Below, piece by piece: positions 46,380 through 56,600 of a stretch of DNA of 64,000 nucleotides. A program made the translations under genes and the position numbers. A model generated the notes under the pieces. The model was not told the origin of the DNA. It saw only the letters and a list, made by a program, of their open reading frames with translations, and made no database searches. Position 1 is the first letter of the stretch. Every line of letters begins with the position of its first letter. The DNA comes from Streptomyces rugosispiralis (GTDB taxonomy: Bacteria; Actinomycetota; Actinomycetes; Streptomycetales; Streptomycetaceae), in contig NZ_JANIAA010000010.1 in assembly GCF_024505145.1 (NCBI RefSeq), positions 1-64,000 on the forward strand. The letters are read 5' to 3'.

Positions 46380-46823
46380 GGTTGATTCGTTGGCGGTTCG
46401 TCGTCGGTAGTGGTTGCGTCGGGCTGTTGCCTGGTGGCGTCTGCGCCAGGTGGACCAGTGCAGCAGTCTGGCGACGGCCACGGCTGGGGGTGAAGACAAG
46501 GGTGAGGAGGTGGCGGATCTCCGGGAGGGTCAAGGTGACCGGATCGCTGCTGCGGGCGGGGGGCGGTGCGGATCAGAGCGCCGGTTGGGGGCCGTGCTGG
46601 CGGCGACGGCGGTCAGAAAGGCCAGGGCGAGCATGGACGGCGTGATGTGCCGGTGCCAGCAAGTCCAGTTGCGTACTTGGTAATGGTCCAGGCCGACCTG
46701 GCTCTTGTCGGTCTGGAAGCACTCCTCGACGCTCCCGCGGACACCGGCGGACTTCCGCCAGGAACTGACGCGCCTCTCCCCATTCCCCAACGACCAGGCG
46801 GGGCAACGGCCCGGGGAATCCAT
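46380..46823 (-). pseudogene. IS701-family transposase C-terminal fragment
   Basis: On the minus strand, WRKSAGVRGSVEECFQTDKS, QVGLDHYQVRNWTCWHRHIT and PSMLALAFLTAVAAS match the C-terminal block of IS701-type transposases (the glutamate lies in VEECFQTDK). A frameshift near 46530 separates this from the terminal LPEIRHLLTLVFTPSRGRR. The N-terminal catalytic part is gone. The fragment lies between the 3' ends of the NO VEIN-like gene and mcrC. Confidence 0.75.
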
Positions 46824-46890
46824 CCCACCTCACCGGGCCCACGATCATGTTGATGGGCATTGCGACAGCGGGGGTACCGAGCGCATCGTG

Positions 46891-48114
46891 TCAGGGCTCC
46901 GTCATGCGCCGGGCGACCTCCGCGATGTCGGCGAGGAGCCCCGTCGGATCCTGGTCCAAGTCGAGGGCGTGCTGATGGATGACGATGCCCGCGTGGCGTA
47001 CCCGGTGGGCTGCATGCGAGGCGTTGCCCTTCGCGTACACCAAGTGCCCCTCACGCAGGCCCAGGGCGGTGCAGTACGCCAGCATCTGGTAGAGGTCGGC
47101 GTCCGGGTAGCCGCCCCGTTTCTCCGCCTTGTACTTCGCGTCGGCCACCGCGCAGGGGCTGCCGTGCGGCCCGTACAGCACGAAGTCCGGCTTCATACGT
47201 ATGGCGGCCCCATCATCGAGGTGGCAGGGGTCCTGAAGGCGGGCTGTATGGGCCGAACCGCGGAAGGTCTCGCGCAGGGCGACCGTCACGAAATCCTCGA
47301 AGAGCTTGTTCATGTCGAACAGGAACCCATCGATGTGCAACTCGCCGGGCATGTGCTCGGCCATGGCCCCGCTCAGCACGGCACGGGCCAGGTGCAGGGC
47401 ATGGTGATAGCGGGTGTTGAGACGGGTGGGTCGCCAGTCCGGAACCGGTTGTCCACGCACGATGGTTGACACGTCGGCGAGCCGGGCACGCTGGCGCAGA
47501 AGCCTGCGCCTAACGTCCCGTGGTATGCCGGGCAGGCGCAGGAGACGTTCGAGGGCAGCGCGCAGGATGCGGTTCTCTGCGATGTCGGTGGTGAACTCGT
47601 CGTACGCCACCTCCACCGGCAACGTCACGCCGAACCGCCGACGTATCTGCTCCGCCTCCCGGATCCGGCCGCGCACGACGAGACCTGTCTCCTCGATCGC
47701 TCGGTATCCTTGCAAGAGGCCTTGCCGCAGGGCCCGGTCCACTTGCCGCTCCACGGCGTGCGCGAGCACGGGCAGCAGATCGCGGTGCTCGGCCACCTCG
47801 ACGTCGCCGTCGCGCCACCAGCCATTCGGGTCGAGGCTGTAGCCGAGCAGAAAGAAGAGGCGGGCGATGGGCACCTTGGGCGTGACGCGTACGATGAACG
47901 CCGCGCCGCCGCCCTGGGGGGTGGCCATCACCGCGCCCACTTTGCTGTGGGCCCGCAGCGACCAGCGGTCCGCGGTGTACGGGTCGGGCGCCGCCTTCAC
48001 GATGTCTCCGGCGGAGAGAGCTCGCCCGACGCCGTCAGGCAGGGCAAGGCTGATCGCCGGTGCATACTCGACCAACGTGACGGACGCTGTCACCCCATCG
48101 GCAGCGGCCGTCAC
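46891..48114 (-). CDS. mcrC: McrC, nuclease subunit of a McrBC-type modification-dependent restriction system
   Basis: A 407-residue protein. The N-terminal region (LVEYAPAISLALPDGVGRAL, VRVTPKVPIARLFFLLGYSL) matches the McrC beta-rich domain that contacts McrB. The middle has the family signature (VRGRIREAEQIRRRF, DEFTTDIAENRILRAAL). The C-terminal PD-(D/E)xK nuclease core reads RMKPDFVLYGPHGSPCAVAD followed by AKYK, with the Asp of KPDF and DxK of ADAKYK as catalytic residues. The GTG start overlaps the mcrB stop (GTGA). Family knowledge: McrC stimulates McrB GTPase and cuts DNA carrying methylated cytosine. The sequence cannot say which modified base is recognised here. Confidence 0.9.
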   Translation of the reverse strand: MTAAADGVTASVTLVEYAPAISLALPDGVGRALSAGDIVKAAPDPYTADRWSLRAHSKVGAVMATPQGGGAAFIVRVTPKVPIARLFFLLGYSLDPNGWWRDGDVEVAEHRDLLPVLAHAVERQVDRALRQGLLQGYRAIEETGLVVRGRIREAEQIRRRFGVTLPVEVAYDEFTTDIAENRILRAALERLLRLPGIPRDVRRRLLRQRARLADVSTIVRGQPVPDWRPTRLNTRYHHALHLARAVLSGAMAEHMPGELHIDGFLFDMNKLFEDFVTVALRETFRGSAHTARLQDPCHLDDGAAIRMKPDFVLYGPHGSPCAVADAKYKAEKRGGYPDADLYQMLAYCTALGLREGHLVYAKGNASHAAHRVRHAGIVIHQHALDLDQDPTGLLADIAEVARRMTEP

Positions 48115-49934
48115 GCCAAGGACTCCCGCAACGAGGTCAGCCCGTATTGCTTCTCGATGTCCACGCCTTCTCCGTAATGGTGCTCCTCCAGCAGGGGAAG
48201 GATCTTCGTCCGCCAGGTCCGCTCGAGACCGCCCTCCCGATAGACGCCCTTCTTCATCAGGTACGACGGTCCGATGTGGAAGTCGCAGTCTTCGATCCGG
48301 GAGTTGAGGGCGTCGAGAAGGTCGGCTGGTTCCGGATCCCGGCCTTCCTTAGTCAGCCAACGGCGCAACAGGCCGGTTGTCGGCTCGGCGCGCGGCGACA
48401 GCTCGACGAACGCGAAACGGCGGCGCATCGCTGCGTCGACGAGGGCGACGGACCTGTCCGCGGTGTTCATCGTGCCGATCACGAAAAGGTTCGGCGGTAG
48501 CGCGAAGTCCTCGCCGGAGTAGATCAGCCGAACCGACTTGTTGCGATACTCCAGCAGGAAGTAGAGCTCACCGAAGACCTTGGCCAGTTTGGCGCGGTTG
48601 ATCTCGTCGATGATAAGGAAGTGCGGGAGGTGCCGGTTGCCTTCGCGGGAGGCGAGGTCGGCGAGTTCGCGCAGCGGCCCTGCGGTGAGCCGGAAGGCAA
48701 CCTCCCGGGTCTGTGGGTCCTCCTGGGGGCGGAATCCCTCGAAGAAGTCCTCGTACGCATACGAGGGATGGAATTGTACGAGCTTGACCTGCTCGGGGCC
48801 GCCCCCGAGGAACTCGGCGAGCTTCATCGCGAGATATGTCTTGCCGGTACCCGGTGGTCCGTACAGCACCAGCTGCCGCTCGTCCCAAAGCAGATCACGC
48901 AGCTCGCGCAGCCAGTCCGTGTCGTGCACGAGGAGCTCGGCGGCCAGCTCATCCGTCGGCGCGGGCAGCTCCAGCTCGCGCCGGGCGGTCAGCGCGGGGC
49001 TCTCGACACTCGGGTCCTGCTCGGTGGCCTCAGCTTCCTCCACCAACTCCTGGTCGGTGAGACCGAGTCCCTCGATGTGAGCCTGGACGGAGGTGAGATC
49101 CACGACGTCGTGCTGGATCGACAGCTTCTGCTGTAGTTCCTCGGGCAGGCTCTCGTAGGCATACACATTCGGCTGCCACTCCACCGGCCTCCGCAGGTTG
49201 GATCGCCGGTTCTCGGACTCAATTTGCTCAACCTCGCCGGTGATCTCGCCTACGTGCATGTGCCCGCCGGAAATGGTGCACACAGTGTCGCCGGGCTTCA
49301 TCCTGGAGAGGAAGGCGTGCAGTTCCTCGACGAGTTGCTGCTTCTGACTGTAGGTAGCGGTGGATTCGTAGTCCTCCTGCACGAAAGTGCGCAGGTCTTC
49401 CTTGCTGGTGCCCTGCTTGATCCCTTGCCGGAGCCGGGAGGCGGCGAGGGTGATGCGGCCTTCCGGGATCCAGAGTCGCTGGACCAGGTCAAGGCCAGCG
49501 ACGTTCGACCCGCGGACGAGCCAGGGGCGGTTGGGGCCAGCCCCCACACGGGACATGAAGTCCCCCAGTGGCCTGTCGTCGCCCGTACGCCACTCATTCC
49601 ATCCGTTGCGTGGGGCACCCACCAGAAGTTCTGCGGCGAAAGAGGGGGAGCCGCAGACCACGTCCTCGGTGAGTTCCAGCCAGCCCGGTCGGTGCGAGGA
49701 CGGAACCAGCACGCTGTCCTTCTTCAGCTGCTCGCGTCGGCGGTATGGGCTACTTAGCTGCCGGGCGAACGATGGCATGACGTGATTGCGTGCGGGAGAT
49801 CCTGCCTTGACCAGAAACTTCCTGCTGCCGTTCGTCCCGATCTCGTCCAGCAGAACTCCTCGTGCCCGGTCGATTCCCTCACCCTTGGGCAATCGCAGCC
49901 AAAACACCGGGTATGGGGCACTGCTGTTAGCCAT
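48111..49934 (-). CDS. mcrB: McrB, AAA+ GTPase subunit with N-terminal recognition region
   Basis: A 607-residue protein. Residues about 1-120 and 120-300 form two modules: one with RKFLVKAGSPARNHVMPSFA that may be the base-reading domain, and one with a small beta domain (KPGDTVCTISGGHMHVGEIT). The AAA+ domain follows from about 330: Walker A LYGPPGTGKTYLAMKLAEF, Walker B HFLIIDEINRAKLAKVFGEL, and the McrB hallmark IGTMNTADRSVALVDAAMRR. McrB-type AAA proteins hydrolyse GTP and translocate DNA. The ATG at 49934 has GGGGGAG immediately upstream. The N-terminal recognition region varies between McrB proteins and sets specificity; I do not recognise the family of this one. Confidence 0.9.
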   Translation of the reverse strand: MANSSAPYPVFWLRLPKGEGIDRARGVLLDEIGTNGSRKFLVKAGSPARNHVMPSFARQLSSPYRRREQLKKDSVLVPSSHRPGWLELTEDVVCGSPSFAAELLVGAPRNGWNEWRTGDDRPLGDFMSRVGAGPNRPWLVRGSNVAGLDLVQRLWIPEGRITLAASRLRQGIKQGTSKEDLRTFVQEDYESTATYSQKQQLVEELHAFLSRMKPGDTVCTISGGHMHVGEITGEVEQIESENRRSNLRRPVEWQPNVYAYESLPEELQQKLSIQHDVVDLTSVQAHIEGLGLTDQELVEEAEATEQDPSVESPALTARRELELPAPTDELAAELLVHDTDWLRELRDLLWDERQLVLYGPPGTGKTYLAMKLAEFLGGGPEQVKLVQFHPSYAYEDFFEGFRPQEDPQTREVAFRLTAGPLRELADLASREGNRHLPHFLIIDEINRAKLAKVFGELYFLLEYRNKSVRLIYSGEDFALPPNLFVIGTMNTADRSVALVDAAMRRRFAFVELSPRAEPTTGLLRRWLTKEGRDPEPADLLDALNSRIEDCDFHIGPSYLMKKGVYREGGLERTWRTKILPLLEEHHYGEGVDIEKQYGLTSLRESLA

Positions 49935-50298
49935 CGTCTCCCCCGATCACACGCAGAAAGTTCACCGAGAACGATAGGGGGCAGCACTGACATTTAGCTT
50001 GGGGCGTGGCCCTCCGGGATCTTCGGGGGCTGCGTAGGGCGCGTCGGGTCCGGTTCTTCCGGCACAGCTGGATCACTGACCGAAGCGTCTCCTTGCAGGC
50101 GACTTCTTAACGCTGATCGACGGCTGGTCGAACCTCCCGACGCACGTGCGTCCCTGTTGGGAACCCGTGGCCACGGCCAGCGTGGACCACTGCTACCGAA
50201 TGTCCGGTCAGCACAACCCTGCGGAACACGTGCCGAGCAGGTCGTGGCGGAAGGTCTGGACAACGGTCGACCTGCCGCTGCACCAGACGGGAGCCCTG
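49935..50298. other. mcrB promoter region and left non-coding end of IS110
   Basis: The first 60 bases should hold the mcrB promoter. The remainder (about 50000-50298) lies upstream of the IS110 transposase. In IS110-group elements the left non-coding end encodes the bridge RNA, so one may be here; I did not fold it, and the exact element end is not marked by inverted repeats. Confidence 0.4.
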
Positions 50299-51726
50299 TT
50301 GAGACTGCATCTGGGAATCGACGTGGCCTGCCGGGCCTCACACCGGGCCACCTGCACCGACGCCACCGGAGAGATCCAGTTCTCCGGCCGGCGCTTCACC
50401 ACCACACCCACAGACCTGGAACGGTTATGGGACAGTCTGCCCACCACCGATGACGTCGTCGCCATCATGGAACCGACCAGCAACGCGTGGGTCCCGCTCG
50501 CCGCGTGGTTCCAGCGCCACGGCGCCAAGGTGGTCCTGGTGCCGCCAGAGCAGTCCGCTGACCTGCGCGACTACTACTCCAAGCACACCAAGAACGACCG
50601 GCTCGACTCCCGGGTCCTGGCCCGGCTGCCGCTACTGCACCCCGAAGGGCTGCGGGAACGGTCGGACACAGGACCGGCCAACGCACTGCGCCGAGCTGTC
50701 CGCCGCCGCAGCTCACTGGTCGAACGCCGCACGGCCACCTTCTACCGGCTCGATGCCCTGCTCGAACTCCTCGGGCCCGCCTGGGCAGACGCTCTGGGCA
50801 CGGGCTCGTACTCCAAAGCCGCTCTGGCCGTGCTGGAGAAAACCGGCGCCGACCCCCACGCCCTGCGGCGACTGGGCCGCAAGCGCCTGGCCGCCCTCCT
50901 GATCCGGCACAGCCGCGGCCAGTGGCGCGAGGAACACGCCGAACGAATCGCGGGCGCCGCCCAGCAGACACTTCAGCTCTGGCCCGACGGCGCCCTCGAC
51001 TTCGCCGAACTCGCCGAGGACATCGCCGGTGAGGCTCACATGGCCACTCACCTGAACGCACAGATCACCACCCTGGCGGACAGGATCACCGTCCTCTACG
51101 AAGAAGCCGACCCCGGTCGGATCATCGCCTCCGGCCCCGGTCTCGGCGTCATCACCGCGGCGGGAATTCTGGGCCGGCTCGGAGACCCGAACCGCTTCAC
51201 CAGCCTCGCCGGCATCCGCGCCTTCACCGGCCTGGTCCCCCGGCTCAGTCAGTCCGGACTGACCGGCCGCGACGGACCGCCCACCCGCCAAGGAGATCCT
51301 GGCCTGCGCGAGACGCTGTTCAAGGCCGCGGACATCGCCCGGCACACCGATCCCACCCTGGCCGCCCGCTACCACGACCTCGTCGTCGGCAAGGGCAAAC
51401 ACCACAACTCCGCCCTCTGCACACTCGCCGCAACCCTGATCACCCGCCTGGCAGCCTGCTGGCGCGACGGCACTCTCTACGAGCTCCGCGACACCGACGC
51501 ACGCGAGATCACCGAAGCCGAGGGACGACAGATCTGCGCGACCCGCTACAAGATCAACAAGGATGACCGGGCCAAAGTCCACGTCCGCCGCCGCTCGCAA
51601 CGGCTGAAAGACCCGACGACGAGCCGGCGCGAGAAGGAGTCGCCAAGCGCTCCGGCAACCGGCCCGTCGAGAACCACCCTACGGACCAAGCCCCGAGATC
51701 ACCACGAACCGCTTGACGTCCGTTAG
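50299..51726 (+). CDS. IS110-family transposase (DEDD recombinase)
   Basis: A 475-residue transposase. The N-terminal RuvC-like DEDD domain begins RLHLGIDVACRASHRAT (first Asp), then VAIMEPTSNAWVPLAAWF (Glu) and DYYSKHTKNDRLDSRVLARL (Asp pair). A helical middle and the C-terminal Tnp_20 domain follow (IIASGPGLGVITAAGILGRL, FTSLAGIRAFTGLVPRLSQS, with the serine block). The TTG at 50299 is chosen because GGGAG lies five bases upstream and conserved sequence starts there; the open frame reaches back to a GTG at 50146. Family knowledge: IS110 recombinases use a bridge RNA made from the element end to choose target and donor. No frameshift or missing active-site residue is visible, so the element could be active. 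Confidence 0.85.
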   Translation: MRLHLGIDVACRASHRATCTDATGEIQFSGRRFTTTPTDLERLWDSLPTTDDVVAIMEPTSNAWVPLAAWFQRHGAKVVLVPPEQSADLRDYYSKHTKNDRLDSRVLARLPLLHPEGLRERSDTGPANALRRAVRRRSSLVERRTATFYRLDALLELLGPAWADALGTGSYSKAALAVLEKTGADPHALRRLGRKRLAALLIRHSRGQWREEHAERIAGAAQQTLQLWPDGALDFAELAEDIAGEAHMATHLNAQITTLADRITVLYEEADPGRIIASGPGLGVITAAGILGRLGDPNRFTSLAGIRAFTGLVPRLSQSGLTGRDGPPTRQGDPGLRETLFKAADIARHTDPTLAARYHDLVVGKGKHHNSALCTLAATLITRLAACWRDGTLYELRDTDAREITEAEGRQICATRYKINKDDRAKVHVRRRSQRLKDPTTSRREKESPSAPATGPSRTTLRTKPRDHHEPLDVR

Positions 51727-52078
51727 GAACTCAACGGCTCACCGTGGTGAGCACCCACTGGCCGCGTGGACAGCGACTGGTTCGGACCCGCGCAGAGATC
51801 GTCGGGAAGCAGCGAGAAGGCCGATTGGCCGGGTGAGTGGACTCATCTTGCGGAAGTGGCCATTGCATCGTGGGCGGCCTCCGCCGCACGGTCTGTCGCC
51901 CGGCAGGTCGGACGCGTTGACCTGCCTAGGGCGAGCCGGTCCCGCCCCGCACTTGTGGCCACGACAAGGGGATTTTCCCAGGTCAGAGGCCTATGTAGCC
52001 TGACGGTGATCGCGTGGTGTGCCCGTCGACGGAGACTGGGATCGTCGGCACATCGCACCACCCCAGGAGGCGATCACC
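51727..52078. other. Region between IS110 and integrase 3
   Basis: No protein-like frame. CAGGTC and GACCTG form a spaced inverted repeat near 51900-51925. The AGGAGG ribosome site of integrase 3 is at 52065-52070. Part of this stretch is probably the IS110 right end, but its limit cannot be seen. Confidence 0.4.
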
Positions 52079-53465
52079 ATGCGCTCCATCACCCACCGTG
52101 GCCGAATCTACCGGCGCTGTGGATGCCGCGACGCACACCGCCACCAGATCGGAACCCGCTGCCCACGATTGGCAACCGATTGTGACCACGGAAGCTGGAC
52201 CTTCGCCGTCGACCTCCCCTCCCCCGACCACCGCCGTACCACCATCCGCCGCGGCGGCTTCCCCACCCAGGACACCGCCCAAGCCGCGCTGCAACGGATC
52301 CTTGAGGGCGAGGCCGGCGGGTTCAACGGCGACCCGAACCAGACCGTCGCCGACTACCTCACGACTTGGCTGGAGACGAAGGCGTACGTACTCAAGCCGA
52401 CCACTCTCGCCCGGTATCGCGACTACGTCACCGGCGACCTGATCCCCGCCCTGGGCGCCCTCAAGCTGGACGATCTCGGCCACCGCCACATCGCCGGATT
52501 CGTTCACACCCAGCTGGCCGCAGGCCGCGGCCAAGTGACCGTCTACCGGTGCCTGGCCACGCTCTCCAGCGCCCTGGGCGCCGCCGTCCGCCAGCACCGC
52601 CTCACTCACAACCCCGCACGCCCCGCCGTCCTGCCCCGCCCGGCGGCGGCCGAGCGTCGGATCTGGACGGCCGAGGAAGCAGCCCGCTTCCTGCGCTACT
52701 GCCACCACACCGACCCACTCATCGCGGACCTGTGCGAACTTCTCATGGCACTGGCATGCGCAAAGGGGAAGCGCTCGCCCTCCACTGGCACGATGTCCAC
52801 CTCAACGAAGGGGTGCTCTACGTCCGCTACACCCTCTCGGCCATCAACAACGCCCGCCTGGTCATCACCTCGCCCAAGACCCGCAGCAGCAAGAACTGGG
52901 TCGCCATCTCCCCGCGCGTGGCAGCCGCTCTCACACGCCGCGCAGCCGAGGCCCCGGATTCAGCTCTGTTTGACCGCTCCTCGGATCCCTTCACCGGACT
53001 GGTCTTCTGCCGACCCGACGGACGCCCACTGCGACCTCAGACCGTCCTGGACCGCTTCCGCCGACGCGCCGAGGAAGCAGGCGTCCCCCGCATCACCCTT
53101 CACGACCTGCGGCACCTCGCCGCCACTCTGTCCATCACCGCGGGCACCCCGCTCACCGTCGTCTCCAAGACGCTGCGGCATTCCACCCTCTCCACCACCG
53201 CGAACCTCTACAGCCACCTCACCCAGCAAGCCGCCCACGACGCCGTAGACGCCATCGACACCGCACTCGCCCAAGCCGACCCGGCCGCCGGTAGTCATCC
53301 GCACTGGCCAGACTGGGTGCGACCACGCCGCGACCACCCGAACGGACACCGGGCACGCCTCACGCTGCCCTACTTCGCCGCCCCGGCCGCCAGTTCACCC
53401 AGCGCCTCCACACTCCAAGGCGTGCGTGCGACCACCATGCGACCACCACGCCGCACAACACGGAA

Positions 53466-53499
53466 AAGGCCGCTTTCCCATCTCTGGAAAAACGGCCTT
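53466..53499 (-). terminator. Hairpin beside the second tRNA-Pro scar
   Basis: Arms AAGGCCG (53466-53472) and CGGCCTT (53493-53499) with an inner TTTCC/GGAAA stem. On the minus strand it is followed by TTCC and follows the tRNA 3' end, as at 5729-5760; it is probably the tRNA terminator carried with the attachment site. Confidence 0.65.
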
Positions 53500-53514
53500 C
53501 GACCTGCGAAAACG

Positions 53515-53562
53515 CTGGTCGGGACGACAGGATTTGAACCTGCGACCCCTTGGCCCCCCACG
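53515..53562 (-). other. Attachment-site scar: 3' half of a tRNA-Pro gene including CCA
   Basis: On the minus strand it reads CCAAGGGGTCGCAGG, then TTCAAATCC, TGTCGTCCCGACCA. This is the T arm, acceptor strand and encoded CCA end of a tRNA-Pro, with no D arm or 5' acceptor. It shares 27 identical bases (53518-53544) with 5779-5805 in the same direction. Confidence 0.75.
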
Positions 53563-53680
53563 GAGTTAGTCGGTGGGCAGGCGGAAATGATCACACATGA
53601 GGGGATGATGGTGCGCTAATCCTTCCGCAAGGCGATCCATGGTGCAGTGATGAGCACCCATATATCCGGCAGGTCGCCGA

Positions 53681-56600
53681 CTACTGGCCGCGGGCCCTTG
53701 CGGCGAGGTCCTCCAGCCAGCTCCTGATGCGCCGAGACCGCTCCTGTATCTCGAGCGCAGCCCGCGATCCTTCGCCTCCGTTTTGGTCCAGCACCGCGAA
53801 GCTCGCGTTGACCAACCGCAGGGCGTCGTCGTGGTCTCCTGCGTCAGCGAGCAGGACGGCGAGGTTGTTCAGGCTCATGGCGTGGTCCATCCAGACACGC
53901 CGCGCCTCCTCCGAAGGCAAGGCCCCATAGATCTGGACTGCCTCAGCGACGGCTCTCCGAGCCTCACCCCACCGTCGCAAGTCGCCGAGGCGGCTGCCCA
54001 GGTTCGTGAGGCTCCTCGCCAGATCGTCCCCGACCGCCGACGTATCCAACTCCGCCCTTCGGCGTCCGATGAGGACAGCCTCCTCGATAGCCTGGAGTGC
54101 CTCGCTGTGCCGACCTGCCCCCGCCAGACGGTTGGACAGGTTATTCAAGGTCATGGAGTGGCCGAGGGCGAAGTCGCCGAAGTCCCGGCGCTTCAGCTCC
54201 CGGTACAGCCTCTCCGCTTCGGAGACCGCGTCGAGACTCTCCCGTGCTCTGCCGGCTTCGCCCAGCCGCACGGAAAGATTACTGAGAGACGCTGCGAGGT
54301 CAGCTGAGAAGGGCATGGAGTAGGCGTCGTCCTCCGCCGACAGCAGTTCCTGGTTCACCTCCACGCTCTCCCGAGCTGCGGCGAGCGACTCCTCCCGCCG
54401 CCCCTGGGAGGCCAGTTGGTTCGAGAACGTATGGAGAAGGCGGGCGAATTCCAGCCCGTAGGTGCTCATGTTCTGCCGTGCCGCATTCCGCATCCGCCGG
54501 ACGTCCTCGGCGACGAGTTCCACCGACGTCGGGCCGGGCGCCGGGCCTCCGGATGCGTGGGCGAACGCCCCGACCAGGAAAGCGGCGGACGGTCTGCGGG
54601 CAGGGTCGTTCTCCAGACAACGCCAAAGAGTCCGCAGGAGCACCGGGGCGATCCCGGGGTTGGTCAATGGGCCTTGTTCCGAGTTGTCAGCCCTCGGGTC
54701 GCTCCACTGTCCCGAGAGGAAGGCCAGCAGCAGCGCCCCGACGGCGTACACATCGCTCTGAGGGGTGAGCGACCGCCCGCTGTCGCTCGCCTCCAGGTAA
54801 GTGTCGCTGAGGGGGAGTACGTCGCGGTGAGCGCTGTCCACTCGGTCGACCGTCGCCGTCGCCCAGCCGATCAGCCGGACGTCGCGGTCGGTCACGAGAA
54901 CGGCCCGTGGTGCTAGCGAGCCGTGCACGAGCCCCCGGGCGTGGGCGAGTGCGACGGCCTCCGTCAGGCCGAGGCCGATCCGCAAGAAGAGCTCCTCGGG
55001 GACCGTTCCCTCGTGTTCATCGAGGATGGTGCGCAGGTTCGGCGCGGGTGGTGAGGACGGATCGTCTCCGCGGCGGTGGACGCAGCGCGCCGCGACCCAC
55101 GGCAGCTCCCCGGTGGTGGGCGCAGCCACACCGAGGAGTGCGGGGGCACCCGTGCCCCGCATACGCGTCAAGCACTCGGCCTCCGTGCGGACGAGGGCCC
55201 GTGCTGTCTCGGGATCGCGGGAATACAGGGGGGCCGGCGCCCGGACCGTGGCGACGGTGCCGTCCTCGTCCTCGGCCAGGTACATCGTCAGATGGGGCCA
55301 GCCCCGGGCGCTACGTGCGCGGAGCCGGAACCGACCGAGCTGTACCGGATCCTCCGGTAGGAGCTCCACCCAGCCAGCTGGCTGGTTCTCACCCGGCGCG
55401 TCGTCGTACACCTCGTCAGTCCGGGCAGCTGCAGAATCCCGGAATCCGACGGAATCCCCAGCCCCGATGGAGTCCCTAGTCTCGCCCTCGTGAGCACGGG
55501 TCCGATCCAGCACAGGCACCGCCGGCCTGGCATCGGTGGACGGGATGCCTAGCCGCGTCAGCACCTGATCCCGAAGCCAGGCGAAGGAGCGTCCGGTGTC
55601 ATCGATGACGGCCGCGCCGTCCGGGTGCCCGACCCACGCCGGGAAGACAGGCGCGCGGCCGACGGCGGCCTCGATGCGACGCGTCACGGCCTCGGCGGTC
55701 CGCAGCAGTTCCCTCGGGGAGACTGCGCTGAGGAGAACGCTCCGGGCGTCGTCCGTGAAGTCGAACCGCCAATGGTGTGGCAGCCGGTCCGCTCCGTCGG
55801 CGTCGAGCCCGTGCATCAAGCCCCCCAGGAACACCTCCATGAGGTGACCGAGGTCTGTTGGTGACCCAAGGGCGGCCTGCACCAGGCGCATCACGGGCGG
55901 CGTGACGGGGGAGACGGCCGCCACGTGGGCCGCGAGCCGATATGCCTCGGCGGACGCGGCCTCCCTGAAGCGGAGTACCGCTTCGGCAGCGTCGCCGTCC
56001 CGGGCGTCGACGACGGTCCGGCTGGAGCCGGGCCGGCCAGCGTCCCACAGAGGGAGGAGCGCGGTGCCGCCGGGTGAGGCGACGAGCCACGCCCAGTCGG
56101 CGACGGCCGCAGGGGTCGGTGCGAGGACCGGGACGGGTACGGAGTTGAAGCGGACGAGGTCCGGCGGCAGCTCCGGGTCGGTGACGTGCCAGTCGCGGGT
56201 GGGGCCACCGCGACGATGGGTGGTGACCTGCCAGCGCCGTGCGCCGATGCCGGTGCTCGCCCAGAGCCGGGACGGCAGTGCCTGGATGATCGCGGTGGGA
56301 CCGCAACGTCCCCAGCGGTCCGTCACCCGACGCATCCCGCCGTCCCGCCAGGCTTCGCCCACACCGTCGCTGACGACCAGGACGAGGGTGTTGCCGGTCG
56401 GGTCGCACAGAGCCTCCGGCGTCAAGATCCGGCCGCGGTGGTGGTACGGGCTGGTCCGCAGGGACGGAGTACCGCTGCGCGTGTCGAGTCCGTACACACG
56501 CACGTCTCGGAAGGCCCCCGCACGTTCCATCAGCGCCCGGACATCGGCAGCGAGCCGCTGCCAGAGCACCATGGAGACGCCGTCGTCAACTACGAGGGCC

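Larger units (their letters stand above)
52079..53619 (+). pseudogene. Tyrosine integrase 3, one-base frameshift, reading into the tRNA scar
   Basis: The AGGAGG and ATG at 52079 start MRSITHRGRIYRRCGCRDAH. A core-binding domain follows (NQTVADYLTTWLETKAYVLK, AGFVHTQLAAGRGQVTVYRC). Near 52750 the frame breaks: CTTCTCATGGCACTGGCATG should read CTC ATG GGC ACT GGC ATG (LMGTGMRKGEALALHWHDV), so one G is missing. The second frame has box I, then HDLRHLAATLSITAG, TLRHSTLSTTANLYSHLTQQ (second His and tyrosine), all intact. No stop occurs before the attachment site. The frame crosses the antisense tRNA (VGTTGFEPATP) to 53619, so the last residues depend on where the element is inserted. Restoring one base gives a 513-residue enzyme. 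Confidence 0.8.
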
